Positions 25,221-34,682 of a DNA stretch of 64,000 nt are shown here, piece by piece. A model generated the notes under the pieces. That model worked only from the letters and a program-made list of their open reading frames with translations. It searched no databases and had not been told where the DNA came from. Position 1 is the stretch's first letter, and the number at the start of each line of letters is the position of its first letter. The position numbers were made by a program, and so were the translations under genes. This stretch comes from Clostridium kluyveri DSM 555 (GTDB taxonomy: Bacteria; Bacillota; Clostridia; Clostridiales; Clostridiaceae): NCBI RefSeq assembly GCF_000016505.1, contig NC_009706.1, forward strand, positions 2,728,001 through 2,792,000, written 5' to 3'.

Positions 25221-26459
25221 TTATCGTCCTATATCAGTTCTAAAATACATTCCTTGAAAACTTACTTCCTTCAAATTATTATACGCTGATTCAATTGCTT
25301 TATCTAAATTATTTCCAAGTCCATAGACAGATAAAACTCTTCCTCCAGAGGTTATAAATTCTCCATTTTTTATTTTAACTCCTGCTGCAAAAATATTATT
25401 TGAGTTTTCCATACCTTCTATGGTAAAACCAGTACTATATTTCCCCGGATAGCCTTTAGAGGCGGCTACTACCGAGCAGCAGGCACCCTTTTCCCACTGT
25501 AAATCAAATTTGTCAAGCTTTCCTTCAAGGGAAGCTTCTATAAGCTCTACCAAATCACTTTTCATTAAAGGAAGTACTGCCTGGGTCTCAGGATCTCCCA
25601 TTCTTACATTGTACTCCAGAAGATAAATTCCTTTTTTAGTTATCATAATTCCAAAAAAAATTATTCCTATATAATCCAAGTTTTCCTGCTGTATTCCCTT
25701 TAATGTGGGATTCATTATATTTTTCTCAAAATCCTTTAATACTTCCTTACTACAATAAGGGTTTGGAGATATAGCTCCCATACCTCCAGTATTTGGCCCT
25801 TTCCCCCCATCATAAATCTGTTTATGATCCTTTGCAGACATAAATGGAATAATGCTCTTTCCATCTGTTATTGTGAGTATGGAAGCTTCCACTCCCTCCA
25901 AAAACTCTTCAATAACTACATTTTTTCCTGCCCCATTGAATATGTCTTTAACCATAAAATCCTCTATTGTAAACCGGGCTTCTTTATAATTTTTACATAT
26001 GGATACACCTTTTCCCGCTGCTAATCCATCTGCCTTTATAACCACCGGATATTCACATTCTTTAATGTATTTCAAAGCCTCATCTTTATCATTGAATACA
26101 CCATATTCTGCAGTTTTAATCCTATACTTTTTCATGAAATCCTTAGAATAAATTTTGCTTCCTTCAAGCATTGCAGCCTCTGACGTAGGTCCAAATATAT
26201 TCAATCCCTTACTTCTAAATTTATCTACCATACCTTCTATAAGCGGGTTTTCAGGTCCTACTACAGTTAAATCTATTTCTGACTCCAGTGCAAAGTTTAC
26301 AAGTTCCTCTATGTCTGTTATATCTATGTTAGTACATTTATCTTCTGCATGGGTTCCACCATTTCCAGGAGCACAAAATATTTTATCTACTTTTGGATTT
26401 TGTGATATTTTCCAGCAAATAGCATGTTCTCTTCCTCCTGAACCAATTACGAGTACTTT
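25221..26459 (-). CDS. purD: Phosphoribosylamine-glycine ligase
   Basis: A 412-residue GAR synthetase of the ATP-grasp superfamily, catalysing ATP-dependent joining of glycine to 5-phosphoribosylamine. It begins KVLVIGSGGREHAICWK, with the GPE substrate motif (VVGPENPLIEG), the GLAAGKGV ATP-grasp loop near residue 145, the KDHKQIYDGGKGPNTGGMGA signature near residue 210 and YNVRMGDPETQ near residue 285. I start at the GTG at 26459, spaced 8 nt from GGGG. Last gene of the minus-strand operon, followed by a terminator. Confidence 0.96.
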   Translation of the reverse strand, partial: KVLVIGSGGREHAICWKISQNPKVDKIFCAPGNGGTHAEDKCTNIDITDIEELVNFALESEIDLTVVGPENPLIEGMVDKFRSKGLNIFGPTSEAAMLEGSKIYSKDFMKKYRIKTAEYGVFNDKDEALKYIKECEYPVVIKADGLAAGKGVSICKNYKEARFTIEDFMVKDIFNGAGKNVVIEEFLEGVEASILTITDGKSIIPFMSAKDHKQIYDGGKGPNTGGMGAISPNPYCSKEVLKDFEKNIMNPTLKGIQQENLDYIGIIFFGIMITKKGIYLLEYNVRMGDPETQAVLPLMKSDLVELIEASLEGKLDKFDLQWEKGACCSVVAASKGYPGKYSTGFTIEGMENSNNIFAAGVKIKNGEFITSGGRVLSVYGLGNNLDKAIESAYNNLKEVSFQGMYFRTDIGR

Positions 26460-26510
26460 CACTATATACACCCCTTTTCAATTCACAATTCACAATTCAC
26501 ATTTTATAAT

Positions 26511-28010
26511 TTAATGTTTAAAATGTCTTACCCCTGTAAATACCATTGATATTCCATTTTTATTGCATTCTTCTATGGAGTCCTTATCTCTTACAGAACC
26601 TCCTGGCTGAATTATTGCCTTTATTCCGTATTTTGCGGCTTCACAAACTACATCATTAAATGGGAAAAATGCATCAGACGCAAGTACTACTCCATCTCCT
26701 GCCCTATCCAGTGCATGACAAGTAGGCCATATTCTGTTCACCTGGCCTCCTCCAATACCTTTGGCCATGAAGTCCTTAACTACTACAATGGCATTTGATT
26801 TTACATATTTACATACTTTCATTCCAAAGATCAAATTATTTATTTCCTCTTTTGAAGGTTTTTTATCTGTAACTACTTCCATGTTTTCTACCAGTTTGTC
26901 GTCCGCAGACTGCACCAGTATTCCTCCATCTACTTTAGCTATTTCCATACTATTAGTAGGTTTTACACTGCATTTAATTATTCTCAAATTTTTCTTTTCC
27001 ATCAATACTTTTAAAGCTTCTTCATCAAAATCCGGTGCAATAACTATTTCAACAAAAATTTTTGATATCTCCTCTGCAGTTTTTACATCCAATTTTCTAT
27101 TTACAGCTATAATTCCTCCAAAAATTGAGGTAGGGTCACATTCATAGGTTTTAACATAAGCTTCATACAAATCTTTTCCAAGTGCCACACCACAAGGAGT
27201 GTTATGTTTAACTGCCACACAGCATATTTCTTCAAATTCATTTACTACTTTCCAAGCTATATCCATATCCTTTATATTGTTATATGAAAGCTGTTTACCA
27301 TTTAGCTGGGTAAAATCTTTCATAGGGGCAGTTCCTGCTGTAGCAGTATAGTAAGCTGCACTCTGATGTGGATTTTCTCCATATCTTAAATTATCCATCT
27401 TTTTGTAAGAAAGACTTAAATATTCGGGATAATCTTCTTCCAGAAGGAAATTGCTTATAGCCCCGTCATAAGCAGACATTAGATTAAACACCTTTCCCGC
27501 TAGTTTTTTTCTAAAATCATAGGGTACATCTCCCTTTGAATCTATTTCTTCAATTAATTTTGAGTAGTCTCCCACATCTGTAACTACTATTACGTCCTTA
27601 AAATTTTTAGCAGCAGCCCTTATCATTGTGGGACCACCTATATCTATAAACTCCACCTTTTCTTCAAAAGTAATATTGTCATCTACTTTATCAAAGAAAG
27701 GATACAGGTTTACTACTACCATATCTATGGGAAGAATATCCTTTTTAGCTATGGTATCCATATGTTCTTTATTATCTCTTTTAGCAAGTATACCTGAATG
27801 TATAACTGGATGAAGAGTTTTTACCCTTCCATCTAATATTTCATCAAAACCTGTAATTTTTGACACTTCTGTAACCTGTATATCATTTTGTTCCAGGTAC
27901 TTATAGGTACCTCCTGTGGATATTAGCTCCACTCCTTTATTTTTTAAAAATTGTGCCAACTCCAATAAGCCTTCTTTATTATAAACACTTATTAATGCAC
28001 GATTTATCAT
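26511..28010 (-). CDS. purH: Bifunctional AICAR formyltransferase / IMP cyclohydrolase
   Basis: A 499-residue bifunctional enzyme for the last two steps to IMP. The N-terminal MGS-like IMP cyclohydrolase domain has [18 protein letters not shown] and STGGTYKYL, followed by the AICAR transformylase domain with [14 protein letters not shown] near residue 195, the catalytic KH in [10 protein letters not shown] near residue 255 and [15 protein letters not shown] near the end. GGAGGTTTAAAT precedes the ATG. It lies 19 nt downstream of purN. Confidence 0.96.
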   Translation of the reverse strand: MINRALISVYNKEGLLELAQFLKNKGVELISTGGTYKYLEQNDIQVTEVSKITGFDEILDGRVKTLHPVIHSGILAKRDNKEHMDTIAKKDILPIDMVVVNLYPFFDKVDDNITFEEKVEFIDIGGPTMIRAAAKNFKDVIVVTDVGDYSKLIEEIDSKGDVPYDFRKKLAGKVFNLMSAYDGAISNFLLEEDYPEYLSLSYKKMDNLRYGENPHQSAAYYTATAGTAPMKDFTQLNGKQLSYNNIKDMDIAWKVVNEFEEICCVAVKHNTPCGVALGKDLYEAYVKTYECDPTSIFGGIIAVNRKLDVKTAEEISKIFVEIVIAPDFDEEALKVLMEKKNLRIIKCSVKPTNSMEIAKVDGGILVQSADDKLVENMEVVTDKKPSKEEINNLIFGMKVCKYVKSNAIVVVKDFMAKGIGGGQVNRIWPTCHALDRAGDGVVLASDAFFPFNDVVCEAAKYGIKAIIQPGGSVRDKDSIEECNKNGISMVFTGVRHFKH

Positions 28011-28029
28011 ATTTAAACCTCCAATTACT

Positions 28030-28644
28030 TTATTTATAAATTTTTACTCTTTTCCCTTCCACTACTACCTTATCCTCAGAAATCAGCTTAATTACCTTTG
28101 GAAGCGCTTTATGCTCCTCTTTTAGCACCCTCTGTTGAAGCTCCTCCGGAGTATCTTCAAAATATACAGGTACTGCCTCCTGAAATATTATAGGTCCGCT
28201 GTCTGTACCTTCATCTACAAAATGTACGGTACACCCTGATATTTTAACTCCATGTTCCAGTACCTTTTCATGAACCTTTATGCCATACATGCCATCTCCA
28301 CAGAAGGAAGGTATAAGGGAAGGATGTATATTAATCATTTTATTTTTAAATTGTGAAATCAAATCACCCTTTAGTATAGAAAGCCAGCCTGCACACACTA
28401 TTAATTCAACTCTATTATGTAAAAGTTTCAGTATTTCATCGGAAATATTGGATTTATAAATTTTTCTATCCAATACGTGATATTCAATATTATTTTTTTT
28501 TGCCCTTTCCAGAGCATACACTCCCGGCCTGTCACTTATTAAAATATCTATAATACAATTTTTTAAATACCCACTATGAACAGCATCTATTATGGACTGA
28601 AAATCAGTACCTCCCCCGGAAGCTAAAACTGCTATTTTAAACAT
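28030..28644 (-). CDS. purN: Phosphoribosylglycinamide formyltransferase
   Basis: A 204-residue folate-dependent GAR transformylase. Visible motifs: [15 protein letters not shown] (phosphate loop), [13 protein letters not shown] (catalytic Asn and His) and [17 protein letters not shown] (catalytic Asp). Length and motif order are standard. The start overlaps the purM stop by 13 nt, indicating coupled translation. Confidence 0.96.
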   Translation of the reverse strand: MFKIAVLASGGGTDFQSIIDAVHSGYLKNCIIDILISDRPGVYALERAKKNNIEYHVLDRKIYKSNISDEILKLLHNRVELIVCAGWLSILKGDLISQFKNKMINIHPSLIPSFCGDGMYGIKVHEKVLEHGVKISGCTVHFVDEGTDSGPIIFQEAVPVYFEDTPEELQQRVLKEEHKALPKVIKLISEDKVVVEGKRVKIYK

Positions 28645-29627
28645 ACCCTTTTTTCCCTTCTTTTCACATGTCCAATGATATAGGCTTTTTCCCCCATCTC
28701 ATTCAAATCCTTTATTATATCTGGAGCATCTTTACTATCTACACAGAGTACAAAACCTATTCCCATATTATAAGTATTGTACATATGTTCCTCATCCACA
28801 CCTAAATCCATTATATATTTAAATATCTCAGGCATCTCAAAACTATTTTTATCTATAACCGCTGTAAAATCTTCTTTAAACATTCTCGGTATATTCTCAT
28901 AAAAACCGCCCCCTGTTATGTGAGCCATGGCTTTTATTTTAAACTTCTCCAGAAGTTTTAAGACCGGTTTTACATATATCCTTGTAGGAGTTAAAAGCAC
29001 TTCACCCAAGGCACTTCCAAAGAAGTCAACTTGAAAGTTATCTACAAGTTTCCTAACCAAAGAGTATCCATTGCTGTGTACTCCACTTGAGGCTATTCCA
29101 ACAAGTACATCTCCTTCTTCTACAGTACTGCCATTTATTATATTGTCTTTTTCCACAACTCCCACAGCAAATCCTGCCATGTCATATTCTCCTTTGGAGT
29201 AAAAGCCCGGCATCTCAGCTGTCTCTCCCCCAATTAGTGCACAGCCTGCATCCATGCATCCTTTCGATATTCCTTTAACCAATTCCGCTGCTACTTCTGC
29301 CTCTAAATTGGAACAAGCCAAATAATCCAGAAAAAACAGTGGTTTTGCACCATGACATAAAATATCATTGACACACATGGCAACGCAATCTATTCCTACA
29401 GTATCATATATTTTCATTTCAAAAGCTATTTTAAGCTTTGTTCCAACTCCATCTGTTCCAGATACAAGTACCGGATTTTTGTACTTGCCCAGTTCAAACA
29501 TACCTGCAAAGCTTCCAAGTCCGTTTAAAACTCCTGGAATAAAAGTCTGCGCAGAATATTCCTTCATAAGTTTTACAGACTTATATCCCTCTTCAATATT
29601 TACACCAGAATCCTTATATGTTACCAT
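28632..29627 (-). CDS. purM: Phosphoribosylformylglycinamidine cyclo-ligase (AIR synthetase)
   Basis: A 331-residue AIR synthetase. It has YKDSGVNIEEGY at the N-terminus, LVSGTDGVGTKLKIA and VNDILCHGAKPLFFLDYLA in the ATP site, GGETAEMPGFY and GIASSGVHSNGYSLVRK, then AHITGGGFYENIPR in the C-terminal half, all diagnostic. It converts FGAM to AIR with ATP. purL, purQ and purS, needed for the preceding step, are not in this window. Confidence 0.96.
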   Translation of the reverse strand: MVTYKDSGVNIEEGYKSVKLMKEYSAQTFIPGVLNGLGSFAGMFELGKYKNPVLVSGTDGVGTKLKIAFEMKIYDTVGIDCVAMCVNDILCHGAKPLFFLDYLACSNLEAEVAAELVKGISKGCMDAGCALIGGETAEMPGFYSKGEYDMAGFAVGVVEKDNIINGSTVEEGDVLVGIASSGVHSNGYSLVRKLVDNFQVDFFGSALGEVLLTPTRIYVKPVLKLLEKFKIKAMAHITGGGFYENIPRMFKEDFTAVIDKNSFEMPEIFKYIMDLGVDEEHMYNTYNMGIGFVLCVDSKDAPDIIKDLNEMGEKAYIIGHVKRREKRVCLK

Positions 29628-29640
29628 AGTATACCTTCCT

Positions 29641-31092
29641 TTACTCTAAATAATTTTTATTTTTTTCCATAGGGGCCGATATAGGATATACCCCGCTAAA
29701 ACATCCAAGACAATATCCCTTATTTTCATCATCACCATAATCAAGAGCTTCCAAAATTCCATCTATACTTATATATCCAAGGCTGTCCGCTCCTATTTCA
29801 TCTCTTATTTCTTCTAATTTGGCATTGGAACCTATAAGTTCATTCCTGTAAGGAGTATCAATACCAAAATAACAGGGATATTTAACTACAGGGGAAGAAA
29901 CTCTAAGATGCACTTCTGTAGCTCCTGCTCTTCTCAATATTTCCACAAGTTTTTTACTGGTAGTGCCTCTAACTATTGAATCATCTACAATTATCACCCG
30001 TTTACCCTCTACATTTACTTTAAGAGGATTGAGTTTTACAGCCACTGCTTTAGATCTAAGTTCCTTGGAAGGAGAGATAAAAGTTCTTCCCACATATTTA
30101 TTTTTTATAAAGCCTATGCTATAGGGTATTCCTGATTCTTCTGAATATCCTATAGCAGCTGGTATACCAGAGTCAGGAACTCCGATTACCACATCTGCTT
30201 CTACTGGATTTTCCCTGTAAAGTATTCTTCCAGCTTTCAGTCTTGAAGTATATACATTTATTCCATCTATGGTACTATCCGGTCTTGCAAAATATATATA
30301 TTCAAAAGAACATGTTTGACATTTTGTCTTTTCTGCAAAATTTATGGATTTAATTCCATCTTTATTTATTATAACAATTTCTCCCGGCTCTACATCCCTT
30401 ATAAAATTAGCACCTATGGAATCCAGGGCACAACTTTCAGAACAGAGTATGTAATCTCCATTCAATTCTCCCATACAAAGCGGCCTTATTCCATTTGGAT
30501 CTCTTACCCCTATAAGCTCATTTTCTGTTAAAATTACAGTGGCATAGGAACCTTTAACCGCCTGCACTGCATCTACTACAGCTTTTCCTATATCTTTTTT
30601 TGATCCCCTTGCAATAAGGCTTAAAATAATTTCTGTGTCTATAGATGTTTGAAAGATATATCCTGCTTCTTCTAAAAGATCCCTTATAATATCTGCATTT
30701 ACTAAATTTCCATTGTGGGCTATAGCAATAGAACCCAATTTATACTGTGCTATAAGAGGTTGTGCATTATTCAAACTACTAGCTCCTGCAGTAGAATATC
30801 TAACGTGTCCTATTGCACTATTACCCTTTAGTCCATTTAACAATTCCCTGTGAAATACATCAGAAACCAATCCCATTTCCTTATGATACTTTAATTCACT
30901 TCCATCTGAAACTACAATTCCTGCACTTTCCTGCCCTCTATGTTGAAGGGCATAAAGGCCATAATAAGTCAAAGACGCTACGTCTATATTATTTTTAGAA
31001 AATACCCCAAATACTCCACACTCATCCTTAAATTTATCCTCTTCCATATCAATGCAGGAGCACTCATTAAATTGCTCATTTAAACCACTCAT
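29641..31092 (-). CDS. purF: Amidophosphoribosyltransferase
   Basis: A 483-residue glutamine PRPP amidotransferase, the committed step of the pathway. A ~24-residue propeptide precedes the Ntn nucleophile cysteine in KDECGVFGVF. The phosphoribosyltransferase domain carries VIIVDDSIVRGTTSKKL, the PRPP loop. Cysteines in TKCQTCSFEY, FGIDTPYR-adjacent CYFG and GYCLGCFSG fit the [4Fe-4S] B. subtilis-type enzyme. I start at the ATG at 31092 (GGAGAG upstream) because a longer reading lacks such a site and overlaps purC. Confidence 0.95.
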   Translation of the reverse strand: MSGLNEQFNECSCIDMEEDKFKDECGVFGVFSKNNIDVASLTYYGLYALQHRGQESAGIVVSDGSELKYHKEMGLVSDVFHRELLNGLKGNSAIGHVRYSTAGASSLNNAQPLIAQYKLGSIAIAHNGNLVNADIIRDLLEEAGYIFQTSIDTEIILSLIARGSKKDIGKAVVDAVQAVKGSYATVILTENELIGVRDPNGIRPLCMGELNGDYILCSESCALDSIGANFIRDVEPGEIVIINKDGIKSINFAEKTKCQTCSFEYIYFARPDSTIDGINVYTSRLKAGRILYRENPVEADVVIGVPDSGIPAAIGYSEESGIPYSIGFIKNKYVGRTFISPSKELRSKAVAVKLNPLKVNVEGKRVIIVDDSIVRGTTSKKLVEILRRAGATEVHLRVSSPVVKYPCYFGIDTPYRNELIGSNAKLEEIRDEIGADSLGYISIDGILEALDYGDDENKGYCLGCFSGVYPISAPMEKNKNYLE

Positions 31093-31132
31093 TAAAATTT
31101 CTCTCCTTTTTACCATAAATAGTAGAATGAAA

Positions 31133-31840
31133 TTAGTTGTCACTTATTCTTCTTAGTATTTCTTCATAAGCTTCCTTTACATTTCCCATATCACGTCTGA
31201 ATCTATCCTTATCCAATTTCTCATTGGTTACTGCATCCCATAATCTGCAGGTATCCGGAGATATCTCATCTGCAAGTACTATTTTATCTTTAAATTTTCC
31301 AAATTCTAATTTGAAATCTATAAGTTTTATACCTAGTTTTCTAAAAAACAACTCAAGTATATCATTTATGGAAGCTGTCATGTCATATATGGTTTTAAGT
31401 TCATCCCAGGTGGCAATTCCTATTGCAACTGCATGATAATCATTTATAATCGGGTCTCCTAAGCTGTCATCTTTATAACTTAATTCAAACACAGTAGTTT
31501 TAAGAGGTGTTCCCTCTTCAAGACCCAGTCTTTTTGCCATACTTCCTGCAGCTACATTTCTCACTATTACCTCTAGTGGTATTATATCTACTTTTTTACA
31601 GAGCTGCTCTCTATCATTTAATTTTTTCTCAAAATGAGTTGGTATGTTATTTTTTTCTAACAGCTCAAACAAACTGGAAGTAATATTATTATTAAGTATT
31701 CCTTTATCAGTAATCTGTCCCTTTTTTTCACCGTTGAATGCTGTAGCATCATCTTTATAATAAATTATTACTTTATCCTTATCATCTGTTTCATACACTT
31801 TTTTTGCTTTTCCCTGATAAATCATTTCTCCTTTTTTCAT
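31133..31840 (-). CDS. purC: SAICAR synthetase
   Basis: A 235-residue phosphoribosylaminoimidazole-succinocarboxamide synthase. Motifs include [48 protein letters not shown] and the C-terminal [15 protein letters not shown] signature. It follows the purE stop by only 2 nt. A second in-frame ATG at residue 6 has an AAAGGAGAA site, so the true start could be 15 nt later. Confidence 0.96.
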   Translation of the reverse strand: MKKGEMIYQGKAKKVYETDDKDKVIIYYKDDATAFNGEKKGQITDKGILNNNITSSLFELLEKNNIPTHFEKKLNDREQLCKKVDIIPLEVIVRNVAAGSMAKRLGLEEGTPLKTTVFELSYKDDSLGDPIINDYHAVAIGIATWDELKTIYDMTASINDILELFFRKLGIKLIDFKLEFGKFKDKIVLADEISPDTCRLWDAVTNEKLDKDRFRRDMGNVKEAYEEILRRISDN

Positions 31841-31842
31841 CT

Positions 31843-32322
31843 TTACAATTCAACCCCTTCTCCATTTTCCATTATAAATTTTTTTTTCATATTTTTTCTA
31901 TACTCAACCAATTTTTCTCTAATTTCAGGATACTTAAGTGCTAAAATTTGTACTGCCAGCATACCTCCATTATAACTGTTATTTATTCCAACAGTAGCTA
32001 CAGGTATGGATTTTGGCATCTGAACTATTGAAAAAAGAGAATCAAGCCCAGAAAGTGCTGCATTCAATGGAACTCCTATAACAGGAATAACAGTTTTAGA
32101 TGCTATAACTCCTGGAAGGTGAGCCGCGAGTCCAGCACCGGCAATAATACATTCACAATTTTCCCTCTCTAATTTCTCTATAGTCTGTAAAAGCTCTTCA
32201 GGTACTCTATGTGCTGACAAAATAAAAGCCTCATAATCAATATTAAATTCTTTTAAAGCTTTAGCAGCACCTTTCATCTTTTCTATATCAGATTTACTGC
32301 CAAATATAATTGCAACTTTCAT
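31843..32322 (-). CDS. purE: N5-carboxyaminoimidazole ribonucleotide mutase
   Basis: A 159-residue class I PurE. It starts [17 protein letters not shown], has [10 protein letters not shown] near residue 42 (catalytic His) and [16 protein letters not shown] near residue 60, then [17 protein letters not shown]. Class I PurE works with PurK, which is not in the window. Strong AAGGAGGATTCAG site. First gene of the operon purE-C-F-M-N-H-D, controlled by the upstream guanine-class riboswitch. Confidence 0.96.
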   Translation of the reverse strand: MKVAIIFGSKSDIEKMKGAAKALKEFNIDYEAFILSAHRVPEELLQTIEKLERENCECIIAGAGLAAHLPGVIASKTVIPVIGVPLNAALSGLDSLFSIVQMPKSIPVATVGINNSYNGGMLAVQILALKYPEIREKLVEYRKNMKKKFIMENGEGVEL

Positions 32323-32436
32323 CTGAATCCTCCTTAAAATTTTATAGGTTTCAGAGATATATTAAATAAAAAACAGGTAGGTATTTCATCTGATATTTAT
32401 TTTTCCATATCTGAACCTAAAATATTTCATAAATAT

Positions 32437-32481
32437 AAAAAAAGATTTCATAAACTCATAACTTTGAATCTATATGAAACC
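32437..32481 (-). terminator. Riboswitch-linked terminator upstream of purE
   Basis: In the minus-strand RNA GGTTTCATA (32481-32473) pairs with TATGAAATC (32452-32444) and is followed directly by seven U residues. It lies between the aptamer and purE and is the expected off-switch of the expression platform. Confidence 0.75.
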
Positions 32482-32539
32482 TTAAAATCGACAAACTAAT
32501 TTAAAACTTAACAAAAAACATCAAGCTTTAAAGGAATTC

Positions 32540-32607
32540 ATCCATAGACGGGAAATTTACGGCTTCCTGTAGAAACTCCTAAACCACATTATTAGGATTA
32601 TATGGAT
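32540..32607 (-). promoter_or_regulatory. Purine riboswitch aptamer, guanine class (purE leader)
   Basis: The minus strand shows the full purine aptamer: P1 ATCCATA/TATGGAT, P2 TCCTAA/TTAGGA, the J2/3 AGTTTCTAC, P3 with CCGTAAA loop, and J3/1 GTCTATG. The C at the specificity position 74 predicts guanine/hypoxanthine. Position 73, nearly always A in members I know, appears to be U here. High guanine should favour termination and shut off purine synthesis. Confidence 0.9.
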
Positions 32608-32804
32608 ACTTTATTTGTTTATGATATAATTATATTAACATATGAAATTATATAGTTCAATATATTAGACTTAATTTTCAATTCAATATTCGTGTATTTT
32701 AAAATTGCATTACATTTTACATCAATAATGTTCACACCATTACGAACATTATTGTGATAATATCAAAAACAAAAAATTTATCGCAAGGAGGAAAAGTATT
32801 TTCA

Positions 32805-33392
32805 ATGAAATTAGTATGCTTAGGAGATAGTTTAACTTCGGGATATGGAGTCTTTAAAGAAGATTGTTGGGTATCTCTTATAAGAGACCTATTAAAAATT
32901 GAAGTTTTGAACAAAGGAATAAATGGAGATACCATGCCTGGAATGTTATCCCGTTCCTATAGAGATGTGGTTAAGAATCATCCGACTCATGTAATTATAC
33001 TTGGAGGCTCTAATGACTTTATGGCTGGCAGACGTTTAAAACTTGTAACAGACAATTTAACTGAAATAATAAAAGAATCTTTAAATGAAGGAATAATCCC
33101 TATAGTAGGCACAGAACCCATAATAGATAAAACACTGGCTGAAAGAAAATGGGATGGAACTGTAGATTATGATAAAATAAATATTCTACTGAACCATTAT
33201 AGAAATTGGATATTGGACTTTTGCACCAAAAATAACATTCATTATATAGATTTTCACCACTGTTTCTTGGAAAAATCAAAGATATCATCTAACAATTCCC
33301 TATTTATAGATGGTATACATCCCACAAAAACAGGCCATAAATTAATAGCAGAATGTATTATCAAGTTTTTTAATGAAACTCCAATAAAATAG
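32805..33392 (+). CDS. SGNH/GDSL-type esterase
   Basis: A 195-residue SGNH hydrolase: block I VCLGDSLTSGYG (Ser), block II around KGINGDTMPGML (Gly), block III ILGGSNDFMAG (Asn) and block V FIDGIHPTKTGHKLIA (Asp-x-x-His). No signal peptide is seen, so a cytoplasmic esterase or lysophospholipase-like function is likely; the substrate is unknown. GCAAGGAGG lies about 13 nt before the ATG at 32805, a little far; an upstream in-frame ATG at 32754 has no site. Confidence 0.85.
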   Translation: MKLVCLGDSLTSGYGVFKEDCWVSLIRDLLKIEVLNKGINGDTMPGMLSRSYRDVVKNHPTHVIILGGSNDFMAGRRLKLVTDNLTEIIKESLNEGIIPIVGTEPIIDKTLAERKWDGTVDYDKINILLNHYRNWILDFCTKNNIHYIDFHHCFLEKSKISSNNSLFIDGIHPTKTGHKLIAECIIKFFNETPIK

Positions 33393-33627
33393 GATAAACA
33401 ATCACTAACTTTCCTTAATGCCTTTAAAGTCTAAAACACACTATCTTGTACAAACTGGTGGTGTGGCTAAATATAACCTTGGGATAAACATTTTGGTATT
33501 AGCCTACTCTTTATTGAATTCTAATGAGCAAAGTGGTATACTTAAATCGAAATATAAGTTATATAATATTTAAAATTATACTATGTGTTTTACTAAATAC
33601 TTATATTATAGAGGAGGATTTATTAAA

Positions 33628-33819
33628 ATGAATACTACTTACTGCCTTTCCCATATACCCGAAGAGATAAAGAAACAGGTAACAGATTTAATATCCAAAT
33701 CTGGAATACCAGCAGAGGATTTTATAAAGGGACTAGCTGATTACTATAATGTAAAAAATGCAAAGGCAGATTCAATAGTCCTTGATTATTCAAATTACTG
33801 GAATAGTTTCGTAGATTAA
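33628..33819 (+). CDS. Small protein of unknown function, possibly ribbon-helix-helix-like
   Basis: A 63-residue protein. The middle (IPEEIKKQVTDLISKSGIPA, then EDFIKGLADYYNV) has the helix pattern of small RHH antitoxin-like proteins, but the N-terminal beta strand is not clear and no toxin gene is adjacent. Good ribosome-binding site GGAGGATTTATTAAA before the ATG at 33628. It ends in an acidic tail and is followed by a strong hairpin. Function unknown. Confidence 0.6.
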   Translation: MNTTYCLSHIPEEIKKQVTDLISKSGIPAEDFIKGLADYYNVKNAKADSIVLDYSNYWNSFVD

Positions 33820-33836
33820 TACAGGTTGAAATTCAT

Positions 33837-33859
33837 ACCTTATAGCCAAGCTATAAGGT
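33837..33859. terminator. Bidirectional terminator
   Basis: Perfect 9-bp stem ACCTTATAG-ccaag-CTATAAGGT between convergent genes, with T-rich sequence following. Confidence 0.8.
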
Positions 33860-33872
33860 ATATTTTATGGTA

Positions 33873-34463
33873 TTAATATACTTTAAAAAGTTTATACAAA
33901 TAATATTTCCACAGAGCAGGTATTTCCCTGATATACCCTGTAATTTCCCTGTTCTTATAGGTATACACAAATACCCCTGAATAGCTTCCCTCTATCCCAT
34001 GACTCTCAGCCATTAAAGATGCTCTTTTTAAATGATATTTATTAGATACTATTACTGCAGTTTTAAGACCTTTCTCCTCCATTACCCTTTTAGAATTTGA
34101 TAAATTCTCCATGGTAGACATAGATTTATCTTCCATTATTACCCTTGATGAATCTATTCCCTTATACACCAGATAATTCTTCATAGCTTTAGCTTCTGAT
34201 ATATTTTCTCCCGGGCCTTTTCCTCCAGAAACAATAATATAATCTCCATAGCCTTTATCATAAAGTTCAAGACCTTTATTCAACCTCCATATGAGAAAAG
34301 GACTCGGAGTGCTGCCATAAACCCTGCATCCCAGCACAATTATACAATCTGATTTTTTAGGTTTTGCATTTTCCCCAAAATAAATTATCTGAATTTCTGT
34401 TATTAAAGCAAGTAAAAATATAACAATTATAAAATACAATACAAATTTAATACATTTTTTCAT
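33873..34463 (-). CDS. YdcF/SanA-like membrane protein (DUF218)
   Basis: A 196-residue protein with one N-terminal membrane helix (KFVLYFIIVIFLLALIT) and a DUF218 domain: KKSDCIIVLGCRVYGSTPSP, LYDKGYGDYIIVSGGKGPGE, SEAKAMKNYLVYKGI and VSNKYHLKRASLMAE. Family members (SanA, YdcF, ElyC) affect envelope integrity and bind nucleotide-like ligands; the exact role here is unknown. I start at the ATG at 34463, 5 nt from AGGTGG; a GTG at 34472 is less likely. Confidence 0.85.
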   Translation of the reverse strand: MKKCIKFVLYFIIVIFLLALITEIQIIYFGENAKPKKSDCIIVLGCRVYGSTPSPFLIWRLNKGLELYDKGYGDYIIVSGGKGPGENISEAKAMKNYLVYKGIDSSRVIMEDKSMSTMENLSNSKRVMEEKGLKTAVIVSNKYHLKRASLMAESHGIEGSYSGVFVYTYKNREITGYIREIPALWKYYLYKLFKVY

Positions 34464-34583
34464 ATAAACCACCTAAAATTATCCTCTTTAATATCATAAA
34501 TTATTAAAGATATAATTTCAATCCAATATGATTTAACAATCTATTAATAACTAGTTAAATTTTAACATTAAATAAAAACAACC

Positions 34584-34608
34584 CGTTGAAAACTATTAGC
34601 TTTCAACG
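34584..34608 (-). terminator. Terminator after the purine permease gene
   Basis: CGTTGAAA and TTTCAACG form an 8-bp stem, followed on the minus strand by GGGTTGTTTTTATTT. It lies 75 nt past the stop. Confidence 0.75.
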
Positions 34609-34682
34609 AGCTTGCCTTACATTCATTCAAAATTTTTTAATTAAAATGTCAATAACAAATTCAAATAGATTTAACATGGATT

